From JBFWWW01 sp050245975 (GTDB lineage: Bacteria > Pseudomonadota > Alphaproteobacteria > Rhizobiales > Hyphomicrobiaceae), in assembly GCA_050245975.1 (NCBI GenBank), contig JBFWWW010000077.1, positions 1-15,681 of the forward strand: DNA of 15,681 nt, read 5' to 3'. Position 1 is the stretch's first letter. Each line of letters begins with the position of its first letter. Of the stretch, positions 6,850 through 13,563 are shown piece by piece. The notes below the pieces were generated by a model. The model was not told the origin of the DNA and made no database searches. It saw nothing but the letters and a program-made list of their open reading frames with translations. The position numbers and the translations under genes are program-made.

Positions 6850-8281
6850 CTGGTGGCCTGACGGGCGCCCTGACCGTCTGCGTGTCGGCGGCCGCGGCTT
6901 CTGCGGCCAGCAGCCCGAAAACGAGCGCCTTGGACAATCCGCCCGTATAGGCGGCATGGGCGCCGCCCTCCAGCCCGCCGGTGGTCGAGCCGGCCGCGAA
7001 AAGCCCTGGGATGGCCGCCCCGGCGCGGTCGAGGACGCGCGCGTCGCCGTCGATGGCGATCCCGCCCATGGTGTAGGTGATGCCGGCACAGACGGGGACG
7101 CCCATGAGCCGGGGACCCGCGATCGGCAGTGCCGCGTACGCATCGACCGTGCGCGGCGGCGACAGATGCATCGTATCGCCGCGGCGGCAGGCGGCGTTGT
7201 AGACCTCGACGGTCTGACGCAGGCCGGCGGGATCGAGATCGAGCAGGCGCGCCAGCTCGTCGAGGGACGCCGCCTCGATGATGCGCCCGCCGGCCTTGAG
7301 CAGATTGGGATTGGCCGGCAGCAGGAAGTCGCGCCCCGGCCCCTCCCAGATCGCTTCGTCGAAGATAACCGCAGCCGAGGCCGGATCGGCGAGACGCGCG
7401 ATGGCGTTGGCCTGGTAGACGCCGCCCAGGCCCTCGTCGCAGAAGCGCTGTCCCGAGCGGTCGACGAGAACCCCCGACGCGGCGATGCGGTCGAGCACCG
7501 GGTAGGGCCACAGATCGGGGGTGGTGAGCGCGTCGCGGTGCTGCACATGGCCGTAGAACGCGCCAAGGCCCACCAGCTTCGCGCCGGCCGCCTCCGCCAT
7601 GCGCGCGCCATCGCCCGTTCCCGTCGCGGCGCCGCGCTGCAGCAGCAGGCCGGGATCGGGCGAGACCTCGCGCCGCAGGCGGTCCAGGTCGGCCTGGAAG
7701 CCCCCGTCGGCGACGACAACGGCGCGCGCATGCAGCGGGCCCGTGATGGCACCTTCGACGTCGACACCGATGCAGCGGCCGGCGTCCATGACGAGGCCGA
7801 CCGCGCGTGCGCCGCGTACGAGGCGGCCGCCGCGCTCGGCAAGGCGCTGCGCCAGGGTGCGCAGCGTCGCATCGCCGCCGCGGCCGCGCCAGTGCAGTCC
7901 CGTCCGGCGCAGGCCGGGCGGCGCGAGGACGGCGCTCTTGTAGCCCTCGGGCCCGACCTTGATGATGCGCACGCCCTGCGCCTGGACCCAGCGCAGAGCG
8001 CGCCCTGCATTGGCCGCCAGCGCCTCGGCCTGCGGGTTCGGGCCTTCGTCGCGCGTCGCGGCACGAAGGACGCCGAGCAATCGCGCGGCATCGCTGCGGA
8101 TGTCGTGCATCGCGACGTGGAAGAACCCGCCGGTGTAGCGCGAGTTGCAGAGGTAGAGCTCGTCGTCGCCTTTTTCGAGAACGATGGCCGTCAGTCCGAG
8201 CTCGGACGCGCGCACCGCCGCGACGAGGCCGGCGAGCCCCGCACCGACGATGGCGATATCGCAGGAGAGTTGCGCAGCCAT
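6824..8281 (-). CDS. FAD-dependent dehydrogenase, fumarate reductase/tricarballylate dehydrogenase-like flavoprotein
   Basis: The product has 485 residues. The N-terminal Rossmann motif is G13-A-G-L-A-G18 with the ribose-binding acid E36. The NSRYTGG region, G-I-T-Y-T-M-G-G-I, and the C-terminal G-L-F-A-A-G-S-T-T-G-G-L-E-G-G are typical of the FAD_binding_2 family (soluble fumarate reductase, urocanate reductase, TcuA). The segment R-F-C-D-E-G-L-G-G lies where true fumarate reductases have R-F-V-N-E followed by T-R-D; the catalytic arginine seems absent, so a dehydrogenase acting on an organic acid is more likely than a fumarate reductase. The start abuts the stop of the small membrane protein upstream (TAG|ATG), so the two are probably co-translated. 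The C-terminus (VRAP-VRPP-VRPP) is low-complexity and repeat-derived. Confidence 0.9.
   Translation of the reverse strand: MAAQLSCDIAIVGAGLAGLVAAVRASELGLTAIVLEKGDDELYLCNSRYTGGFFHVAMHDIRSDAARLLGVLRAATRDEGPNPQAEALAANAGRALRWVQAQGVRIIKVGPEGYKSAVLAPPGLRRTGLHWRGRGGDATLRTLAQRLAERGGRLVRGARAVGLVMDAGRCIGVDVEGAITGPLHARAVVVADGGFQADLDRLRREVSPDPGLLLQRGAATGTGDGARMAEAAGAKLVGLGAFYGHVQHRDALTTPDLWPYPVLDRIAASGVLVDRSGQRFCDEGLGGVYQANAIARLADPASAAVIFDEAIWEGPGRDFLLPANPNLLKAGGRIIEAASLDELARLLDLDPAGLRQTVEVYNAACRRGDTMHLSPPRTVDAYAALPIAGPRLMGVPVCAGITYTMGGIAIDGDARVLDRAGAAIPGLFAAGSTTGGLEGGAHAAYTGGLSKALVFGLLAAEAAAADTQTVRAPVRPPVRPPGARS
6839..6874. repeat. Three 12-base imperfect tandem repeats at the convergent gene ends
   Basis: The units are GGGCGGCCTGAC (6839-6850), TGGTGGCCTGAC (6851-6862) and GGGCGCCCTGAC (6863-6874). 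Twelve is a multiple of three, so each unit supplies a TGA in the PPTase frame (6847, 6859, 6871). On the other strand the same units encode the V-R-[AP]-P repeats at the C-terminus of the flavoprotein. Confidence 0.8.
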
Positions 8282-8512
8282 CTACTTCGGGAGCAGCGTG
8301 TCGGCGATGATGGCGAGCACCTCGACATAGCTCTTGATGAGCAGCCAGACCAATCCGGCGACCACCAGCGCCGGCGCGATGATCCAGACCGGCGCGGCGA
8401 AGAGCACCGCGATGACGGCGCCGGCGACAATGATCGCGACGATCGCGGCCGCCAGTATCGTTCCGTAGCGCAGCAGAAACCGCACCGTGGGATAGCTCGG
8501 CTCCTGGTACAT
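8282..8512 (-). CDS. Small two-helix membrane protein
   Basis: The product has 76 residues, starting at an ATG with GGGGAG nine bases upstream. It has a short polar N-terminus followed by two hydrophobic segments (about 15-40 and 43-62) and a short tail ending LLPK. I do not recognise a family. Its stop codon is immediately adjacent to the ATG of the FAD dehydrogenase, and another small membrane protein lies 81 bases upstream, so a role as membrane anchor or partner of the flavoprotein is plausible but unproven. It lacks haem-ligand histidines, so it does not look like a succinate dehydrogenase-type cytochrome subunit. Confidence 0.75.
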   Translation of the reverse strand: MYQEPSYPTVRFLLRYGTILAAAIVAIIVAGAVIAVLFAAPVWIIAPALVVAGLVWLLIKSYVEVLAIIADTLLPK

Positions 8513-8593
8513 GACGTTGTTCTCCCCGACGGGTATGCCCCCTCGCGCGCAGCGGACTATCGCCCGGCAACCGCACCGATATCCAGAGCCGCG

Positions 8594-8851
8594 TCAGGAC
8601 CTGGAGAAAAGCCGGACCGCGACGGCGATGACCGCCGGCACGGCAAAGACGAGAAGGAAGATGGGAAATTCCTGGGCGTAGGTGTAGCCGGCGTGATTGA
8701 CGCCGATCCACATGTTCGCCGCCGCGCCCGCAAGCCAAAGCGGCAGGAACCACATGGCCGCCGCAGCCAGCGGCCGCCCCGCTGCGCGGCCGGCGAGCAG
8801 GCAGGCTCCAAGCAGAACCAAGCCGGCAGCGATCACCAGTATCGTATGCAT
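8594..8851 (-). CDS. Small three-helix membrane protein of unknown function
   Basis: The product has 85 residues, with GGAGGAAGG ending a few bases before the ATG at 8851. There are three predicted membrane segments (about 3-22, 29-47 and 63-80), with a conserved-looking central loop N-M-W-I-G-V-N-H-A-G-Y-T-Y-A-Q-E-F-P-I-F. This resembles small hypothetical inner-membrane proteins found in proteobacteria, recalled as a pattern and not as a named family. It is the first gene of a likely unit with the 76-residue membrane protein and the FAD dehydrogenase, under a TTGACA-type promoter just upstream. Function unknown. Confidence 0.72.
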   Translation of the reverse strand: MHTILVIAAGLVLLGACLLAGRAAGRPLAAAAMWFLPLWLAGAAANMWIGVNHAGYTYAQEFPIFLLVFAVPAVIAVAVRLFSRS

Positions 8852-8883
8852 GCGCGCCTTCCTCCGTCCGCAGCCGTCCTTCG

Positions 8884-8912
8884 CATGTGGCGCATCGTCC
8901 GCGCGCTGTCAA
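8884..8912 (-). promoter_or_regulatory. Candidate sigma-70 promoter of the membrane protein/flavoprotein unit
   Basis: The minus strand has a perfect -35 box TTGACA (8912-8907). With a 17-base spacer the -10 would be CACATG (8889-8884), a weak match, so the -10 assignment is uncertain. The predicted transcript would start about 25-30 bases before the ATG at 8851, a sensible leader length. Confidence 0.35.
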
Positions 8913-8982
8913 ACCCGCCGGACGGGAAGCATTGAACCTGCAGGCTCCCCGCAAATGCATTGCTGCCACGCTGCGGGCCGGA

Positions 8983-9010
8983 TTGCGCGTCCATGCGATG
9001 CGGCTAGGCT
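8983..9010 (+). promoter_or_regulatory. Candidate promoter of the GST gene
   Basis: TTGCGC (8983-8988) and TAGGCT (9005-9010) are separated by 16 bases, and the GST start codon lies 34 bases downstream. Each box matches only three of six consensus bases, so this is a weak call supported mainly by position. Confidence 0.25.
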
Positions 9011-9044
9011 TGCCGCAATCCCCCGAAGCTGCAGGAGCTGACCC

Positions 9045-9749
9045 ATGGCCGATCTGTCGCGCTTTCCCATCACCGGACGCTGGCCGGCCAGGCATCCCGA
9101 CCGCCTGCAGCTCTACTCGCTGCCGACGCCCAACGGCGTGAAGGTCTCGATCGCGCTCGAGGAGATGGGCGTCCCCTATGAGCCGCATCTCGTCGACATC
9201 GGCAAGAACGAGTCGTGGACGCCGGAATTCCTGTCCCTCAATCCGAACGGGAAGATCCCGGCGATCCTCGATCCCGACGGCCCGGGCGGCAAGCCGATGG
9301 CGCTCTTCGAGTCGGGCGCCATCCTGCTCTATCTCGCCGACAAGACCGGCAAGCTCGTGCCGCACGATCCGGCGCGGCGCTACGAAACGATCCAGTGGGT
9401 GTTCTTCCAGATGGCGTTCATCGGCCCGATGTTCGGGCAGGTCGGCTATTTCCACAAGTTCGCCGGCAAGGAGATCGCCGACAAGCGGCCGCTGACGCGG
9501 TATGCGGACGAGTCCAAGCGCCTTCTCGGCGTGCTCGACACGCGGCTCGATGGGCGGCAGTGGCTGATGGATGACGACTTCACGATCGCCGACGTCTCGA
9601 TGCTGGGCTGGGTGCGCAACCTGATCGGGTTTTATGGCGCGCGCGAGCTGGTGGCGTTCGACACGCTGCGCCACGTTCCGGCCTGGCTCGACCGCGGGCT
9701 GGCGCGGCCGGCCGTCCAGCGCGGGCTCGCCATTCCTGCCCGGACCTGA
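9045..9749 (+). CDS. Glutathione S-transferase, Nu-class-like (YfcG/YghU type)
   Basis: The product has 234 residues; the ATG is preceded by CAGGAG at a good distance. The N-terminal thioredoxin-fold domain holds L-Y-S-L-P-T28-P-N30-G31, the motif whose Thr and Asn contact glutathione in YfcG-type enzymes, then L-N-P-N-G-K-I-P-A-I (the cis-proline region) and F-E-S-G-A-I-L-L-Y-L (Glu-Ser gamma-glutamyl binding). The all-helical C-terminal domain includes F-T-I-A-D-V-S, the usual N-capping/hydrophobic staple motif. There is no catalytic cysteine. Nu-class enzymes mainly show disulphide-bond reductase activity with glutathione in the cytoplasm. The gene appears monocistronic and diverges from the flavoprotein unit. 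It could also act in detoxification. Confidence 0.94.
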   Translation: MADLSRFPITGRWPARHPDRLQLYSLPTPNGVKVSIALEEMGVPYEPHLVDIGKNESWTPEFLSLNPNGKIPAILDPDGPGGKPMALFESGAILLYLADKTGKLVPHDPARRYETIQWVFFQMAFIGPMFGQVGYFHKFAGKEIADKRPLTRYADESKRLLGVLDTRLDGRQWLMDDDFTIADVSMLGWVRNLIGFYGARELVAFDTLRHVPAWLDRGLARPAVQRGLAIPART

Positions 9750-9868
9750 AGCGACCGGGTTGCGGCGCAACGGCCGGGCTACGCCGCCGCGCGACACTGA
9801 TGTAAGCTGGCCGCGATCCGCCGCCGGAGCAAACCGCGGCCGGTCGTGAACCATCACGGGAGGAATGC

Positions 9869-10258
9869 ATGCGCAAATTTCTCGTCGCGTTGCTGGCAGT
9901 CGCAGCGCTCGCAGCAGCCGGTGCCGCCCAGGCTCAGCAGGCGCCCATCAAACGGACGCCGCTGCAGAAGTTCGACGTCCCCGGCACGAACTACGAAGCC
10001 GTGATCGGCATCGCCGAGGTCATCCCGAACGTGAACATCGGCCGCCACACGCATCCGGGCGTCGAGTCGGGCTACGTTCTTTCCGGCGACGTGACGCTGC
10101 TGGTCGAGGGCCAGCCGGACAAGCCGCTGAAGGCCGGCGATTCCTATACCATCCCGCCCAACGCCATCCATGACGCGCGCACCGGAGCCGCCGGCGCCAA
10201 GCTCATCGCCACCTACGTGGTCGAGAAGGGCAAGCCGCTCGCGACGCCGGCGAAGTAG
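9869..10258 (+). CDS. Secreted cupin-domain protein
   Basis: The product has 129 residues, starting at an ATG five bases after GGGAGGA. Residues 1-22 form a clear Sec signal peptide (M-R-K, then an alanine/leucine core, A-Q-A cleavage site before Q23). The mature part is a single small cupin barrel. Cupin motif 1 is intact as H60-T-H62-(3)-E66-(6)-G73, and motif 2 supplies H101 in P-P-N-A-I-H, so a full 3-His/1-Glu metal site is present. The protein is therefore likely a periplasmic metal-binding cupin; the reaction or ligand cannot be told from sequence. A 13-pair hairpin 31 bases downstream probably ends its transcript. Confidence 0.9.
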   Translation: MRKFLVALLAVAALAAAGAAQAQQAPIKRTPLQKFDVPGTNYEAVIGIAEVIPNVNIGRHTHPGVESGYVLSGDVTLLVEGQPDKPLKAGDSYTIPPNAIHDARTGAAGAKLIATYVVEKGKPLATPAK

Positions 10259-10288
10259 CCCACTCCTCTCGCGATCTTGCGAACCTCG

Positions 10289-10321
10289 CGCGACGGCAGC
10301 CGGGCAGCGGTTGCCGTCGCG
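10289..10321 (+). terminator. Strong hairpin, probable terminator of the cupin gene
   Basis: A 13-base stem (10289-10301 with 10309-10321) has a 7-base loop, GGGCAGC. Its only non-Watson-Crick pair is one G-T wobble (10299/10311). It lies 31 bases after the cupin stop. No long T-run follows (TTCTGCGTG), so it may be an intrinsic terminator of the GC-rich type or a 3'-end stabilising structure. Confidence 0.55.
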
Positions 10322-10347
10322 TTCTGCGTGCGGCATTTGCCTCAGAG

Positions 10348-10361
10348 TTGCATATAAGCAA
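10348..10361. promoter_or_regulatory. Candidate LysR-type operator/promoter region
   Basis: TTGC-ATATAA-GCAA is a perfect 4-base dyad with an AT-rich centre in the most AT-rich stretch of this area, 38 bases before the LysR start codon. It contains a T-N11-A arrangement (10349/10361) typical of LysR-family binding sites. Autoregulation would be normal for this family; the site is predicted only by pattern and position. Confidence 0.3.
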
Positions 10362-10398
10362 TAATTTGGCATCGCCGGCCGGCCATAAGGTTCAGCAC

Positions 10399-11322
10399 AT
10401 GCGCGGATTCAATCTCGACCAACTGCAGACGTTCGTTGACGTCATCGCGCACGGCAGCTTTTCCGCCGCCGCCGAGCGCCTCAATGTCTCGCAGCCGGCC
10501 GTCAGCCTGCAGATCCGGCAGCTCGAGAAGCGGCTCGGGGTGCGGCTCATCGAGCGCGTCGGCAAGCGGGCGACGCCGACGCCCGCGGGCGCGGAGCTGC
10601 TGCGGCACGCACGCCAGATCGACCAGCTCGTGACGGCAGCGCGCGACAGCATGGTGCCGCACGCCAAGGGCGTGGCGGGGCGCGTGCGCGTCGGCACGGG
10701 CGCCACCGCCTGCATCTATGTCCTGCCGACGATCCTGCGCACCCTGCGCAAGCGGTTTCCCGACCTGGAGGTGATCGTCAGCACCGGAAACTCGGCCGAC
10801 ATCCTGCGCCAGCTCGAGGACAACGATCTCGACGTGGCGGTGGTGACGCTGCCCGCACCGGGCCGCATGTTCGACGTGACGCCGCTCTTCGACGACGAGG
10901 TGGTGCTGCTGGCGCCGAAAGGCGATCCCCTGCCCGAGCGCATCACGGCGGCGGCTCTCGCGGCGCGTCCGCTGGTGCTTTACGAATCGGGCGCCCACAC
11001 CCGCAAGGCGATCGATACCTGGTTCGCCAAATCCGGACGCGCGGCAAAGCCGATCATGGAGCTCGGCAACGTCGAGGCGATCAAGGAGATCGTCGGCGCC
11101 GGCCTCGGCTGGGGCATGGTGCCGGCGCTGGCGGCCCCGCAAGGCAAAAGCGGCCTCGTCAGCCGGTCGCTGACGCCGCGCCTTGCCCGCCGCCTCGGCC
11201 TCGTCCTGCGGCGCGACAAGCCGTTGCACCGCGGACTGCGCGAGACGGTCGCGGAAATCCGCAGAGCGGCCGGCGTGTTCTCGGGCCGCCGGCAGGCGGG
11301 CGGCAGCTTATCGGCGGCATAA
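10399..11322 (+). CDS. LysR-family transcriptional regulator
   Basis: The product has 307 residues from the ATG at 10399, which follows AAGG at eight bases; a longer start at 10348 would place the candidate operator inside the gene and adds non-conserved residues. The N-terminal winged helix-turn-helix is canonical (L-D-Q-L-Q-T-F, G-S-F-S-A-A-A-E-R-L, S-Q-P-A-V-S-L-Q-I, L-E-K-R-L-G). The C-terminal periplasmic-binding-protein-like effector domain starts near G-R-V-R-V-G-T-G and includes L-P-T-I-L and D-V-A-V-V. Length is normal for the family. It is not divergently paired with a neighbour, so its target is unclear; the upstream cupin or the downstream acetyltransferase are the nearest candidates. 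The effector is unknown. Confidence 0.95.
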   Translation: MRGFNLDQLQTFVDVIAHGSFSAAAERLNVSQPAVSLQIRQLEKRLGVRLIERVGKRATPTPAGAELLRHARQIDQLVTAARDSMVPHAKGVAGRVRVGTGATACIYVLPTILRTLRKRFPDLEVIVSTGNSADILRQLEDNDLDVAVVTLPAPGRMFDVTPLFDDEVVLLAPKGDPLPERITAAALAARPLVLYESGAHTRKAIDTWFAKSGRAAKPIMELGNVEAIKEIVGAGLGWGMVPALAAPQGKSGLVSRSLTPRLARRLGLVLRRDKPLHRGLRETVAEIRRAAGVFSGRRQAGGSLSAA

Positions 11323-11401
11323 CCGGCACCGGACTGGTCAATGCGCCCGCGCGGCTGCACTGTCGCGAGCAGGTACGGCGGAACAGAAGGCAGACCCGAT
11401 C

Positions 11402-11944
11402 ATGAGCAGAGCGCCAGCCGTCACGGTCGCCGTCCGCGATGCCGCGGAAACCGACATGCCCGCGATCCAGGCGATCTATGCGCACCACGTCCTGCACGGG
11501 CTTGCCTCCTTCGAGGAAGTGCCGCCGGCCGTCGCCGAAATGACGGGCCGCTGGGAGAGCGTGCGCAAGGCGGGACTGCCCTATCTCGTCGCCGAGATGG
11601 ACGGGCGCATTGTCGGCTACACCTATGCCTCCACCTATCGCCCGCGACCGGCCTACCGCTTCACGGTTGAGGATTCCGTCTATGTCGCGAGCGATCTCGC
11701 CGGGCACGGCATCGGCGCCACGCTGCTCGATGCGCTCATCGCGCGCTGCGAGCGGGGTCCGTGGCGGCAGATGCTGGCCATCATCGGCGACAGCGGCAAC
11801 GCGGGGTCCATCGGGCTGCACAGAAGCCGCGGCTTCGAGACGACCGGAACGCTGCACGCGGTGGGGTTCAAGTTCGGCCGGTGGGTCGATTCCGTCATCA
11901 TGCAGCGGGCATTGGGCGCCGGCAGTCGCACACCGCCGGCCTGA
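11402..11944 (+). CDS. GNAT N-acetyltransferase, phosphinothricin/methionine sulfoximine acetyltransferase type
   Basis: The product has 180 residues from the ATG at 11402, with AGAAGG about 10 bases upstream. It has a complete GNAT fold: R12-D-A near the N-terminus, D18-M-P-A-I-Q-A-I-Y-A-H-H, the acetyl-CoA loop A100-G-H-G-I-G105-A-T-L-L, and the C-terminal G-N-A-G-S-I-x-L-H-R-S-R-G-F followed by V-G-F-K-F-G-R-W-V-D. That last block is characteristic of the Pat/Bar/MddA group, which acetylates phosphinothricin, methionine sulfoximine or related amino acids in the cytoplasm. Chromosomal members are often general amino-acid-analogue acetyltransferases, so herbicide resistance should not be assumed. 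It begins 79 bases after the LysR gene and may be co-transcribed with it. Its 3' end is 14 bases from the convergent unknown gene. Confidence 0.9.
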   Translation: MSRAPAVTVAVRDAAETDMPAIQAIYAHHVLHGLASFEEVPPAVAEMTGRWESVRKAGLPYLVAEMDGRIVGYTYASTYRPRPAYRFTVEDSVYVASDLAGHGIGATLLDALIARCERGPWRQMLAIIGDSGNAGSIGLHRSRGFETTGTLHAVGFKFGRWVDSVIMQRALGAGSRTPPA

Positions 11945-11958
11945 CAGGCCGCCACGGG

Positions 11959-13563
11959 CTAGGGTTTCCGCAGCGCGCTGAGCGCCACCAGAAATCCGCC
12001 CGCCAACGACAGCGCGAGCAGTGCCCAAAGCCCGATGCGGACCTGCCCAGACGACACACCACCGGGAAGCACCTTGTCGAGGTCGAGACCCAGCCCCGAC
12101 AGGAACAGGCTTGAAACCTGGAGAATGCCGAGCGCCATCAGCAGGCGGTTGGTCCGCCGGGTCCCCTCGCGCTCGGCGAGGTCCGTGAAGTCCTTCCTGA
12201 GCTCGTAGAGCGCACGCGTGAAGCGCTCGATCCCCTCGCTGCGCTGCGCCAACCCGCGCTGCCGCACGATCTGATCGAACATGACCCGCTCCGCGGGATA
12301 GCGGAAGATGTTCGGCAGCCCGTGCAGCGTCTGGTTCTCGAACAGCTGCACGCGTGCGTTCAGGTCTTCCCTGACGTCTCTTCCGCCGGCTCCGCTCAGC
12401 GCCGCGGAGCCCTTGTGGCGCAAGGCCTGCTGGATCCCGTCCACCAGCTTGGCGCTCTGGCGCACCAGGTGCTCGTTGTAGGCCAGCACCATGTTCGTCA
12501 GCATGAAGTACGGACACCCGCCGCAGTGATCGCGCATCTCCGTGAACGACCGCGCCTTGGAGGAAAAGCGCACCGTCAGCTTGGGATGGATCAAAAGCAC
12601 CTCGTCGCCGGCGACCACGGCCTGCGACAGGCTGTCGAGAACCTCGTGATCGTCCTGATTGGAGGCATCGAGCACATTCTGGCCCAGGGCCGCGAGCGCG
12701 AGCCCTTCCGGACCGATTTGCAGGGTGGCGGAAGGCGCTGCGGCAGCCCGGCATGTGGCCAGAACCTGGGGATGACGCTCCGCGCCCACCACCTCGATCG
12801 AGGCCGACTTGAAATCCGCCCACTTCATTTCAGACACCGCAGCGCGCGCCTTGGAGCGCGCGCGCTCGTTCCAGCCGGCACGCACCAGGGCCGGCCGGAC
12901 GAGGTCGGCGAACACATTGCCGGATGCGCGCTCATCCACCAGCCGCGCCATTCGCCGATTGACGAATTGCACGAGGTCGATGCCGGCGTCCTCGCCGGGC
13001 TGCCGGAAGGCGATGCGGGACCGGATATCGTCCAGACCCTGTCCGTAGCCCGCGCTGGAGGAGCCGACGAGGCTGGTCAGTGCCGACAGATGCAGGGTGC
13101 CTGGCCCGCCCGCCCGATCGGCGGCGAGCACGAAGGCCGGCGCGTAGACGATGTGGCCGCTTTCGAAGAAGGCGACCGCATCCCTCATCTCGGCCGTGAT
13201 CGACAGCGGCGGCAGGCTGATGGTGCGCCCTTCCCAAACCGTCTCGATCGATCCGATGTCGATGTGGACCAGCGGCGCCTGCGCGGCCTCGAGCTCGACC
13301 AGAGCGGCGACAGGCAGGCGGCGCCTGCGCGTGAAGGGTATCGTCACATCCACATAGAAGGACGCCAGGGGAGAGACGTAGCGTTCCGCCTCGGGAGACT
13401 GAACGATCCGATCGTGGATGATATCGAGCCCCGACCTCGGATGTTCGCTCCGGCCGTCACCGAACCAGTTCGCGCCCGGGATCGTCAGATACCGCACGGC
13501 GATCTGCGCTCCGGACAGGAGCGCCCTGCCGGCCTGTTCCACAGCAACGCTCTGCTCGCTCAT
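11959..13563 (-). CDS. Unknown 534-residue protein with CGGC motif and C-terminal membrane hairpin
   Basis: I do not recognise this family. The ATG at 13563 overlaps the stop of the upstream GNAT gene (ATGA) and has GGGGG four bases ahead. The first about 340 residues look like a soluble mixed alpha/beta region with no known motif seen. At 345-350 there is D-H-C347-G-G-C350-P, a possible metal or redox pair. About 360-465 is mainly helical and charged, including E-R-F-T-R-A-L-Y-E-L-R-K-D-F, and leads into two hydrophobic helices (about 473-491 and 510-531) joined by a short loop, ending R-K-P. A long helix before a C-terminal two-helix hairpin recalls CorA-like membrane proteins, but the G-M-N signature is absent. 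Probably an inner-membrane protein with a large cytoplasmic part, acting with the coupled GNAT protein. Confidence 0.85.
   Translation of the reverse strand: MSEQSVAVEQAGRALLSGAQIAVRYLTIPGANWFGDGRSEHPRSGLDIIHDRIVQSPEAERYVSPLASFYVDVTIPFTRRRRLPVAALVELEAAQAPLVHIDIGSIETVWEGRTISLPPLSITAEMRDAVAFFESGHIVYAPAFVLAADRAGGPGTLHLSALTSLVGSSSAGYGQGLDDIRSRIAFRQPGEDAGIDLVQFVNRRMARLVDERASGNVFADLVRPALVRAGWNERARSKARAAVSEMKWADFKSASIEVVGAERHPQVLATCRAAAAPSATLQIGPEGLALAALGQNVLDASNQDDHEVLDSLSQAVVAGDEVLLIHPKLTVRFSSKARSFTEMRDHCGGCPYFMLTNMVLAYNEHLVRQSAKLVDGIQQALRHKGSAALSGAGGRDVREDLNARVQLFENQTLHGLPNIFRYPAERVMFDQIVRQRGLAQRSEGIERFTRALYELRKDFTDLAEREGTRRTNRLLMALGILQVSSLFLSGLGLDLDKVLPGGVSSGQVRIGLWALLALSLAGGFLVALSALRKP

Noticed and set aside
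9811..9847. GGCCGCG...CGCGGCC inverted repeat before the cupin gene
   Set aside because: Only seven pairs with a long GC-rich loop; expected by chance at this base composition.
6465..9857. 1130-codon minus-strand frame spanning several genes
   Set aside because: It runs across the convergent overlap, the flavoprotein, two small genes and the GST in shifted frames; its composition is that of a shadow frame.
11402..11944. Herbicide-resistance (bar/pat) gene
   Set aside because: The fold group matches, but chromosomal members commonly acetylate other amino-acid analogues, and nothing around it suggests a resistance cassette.
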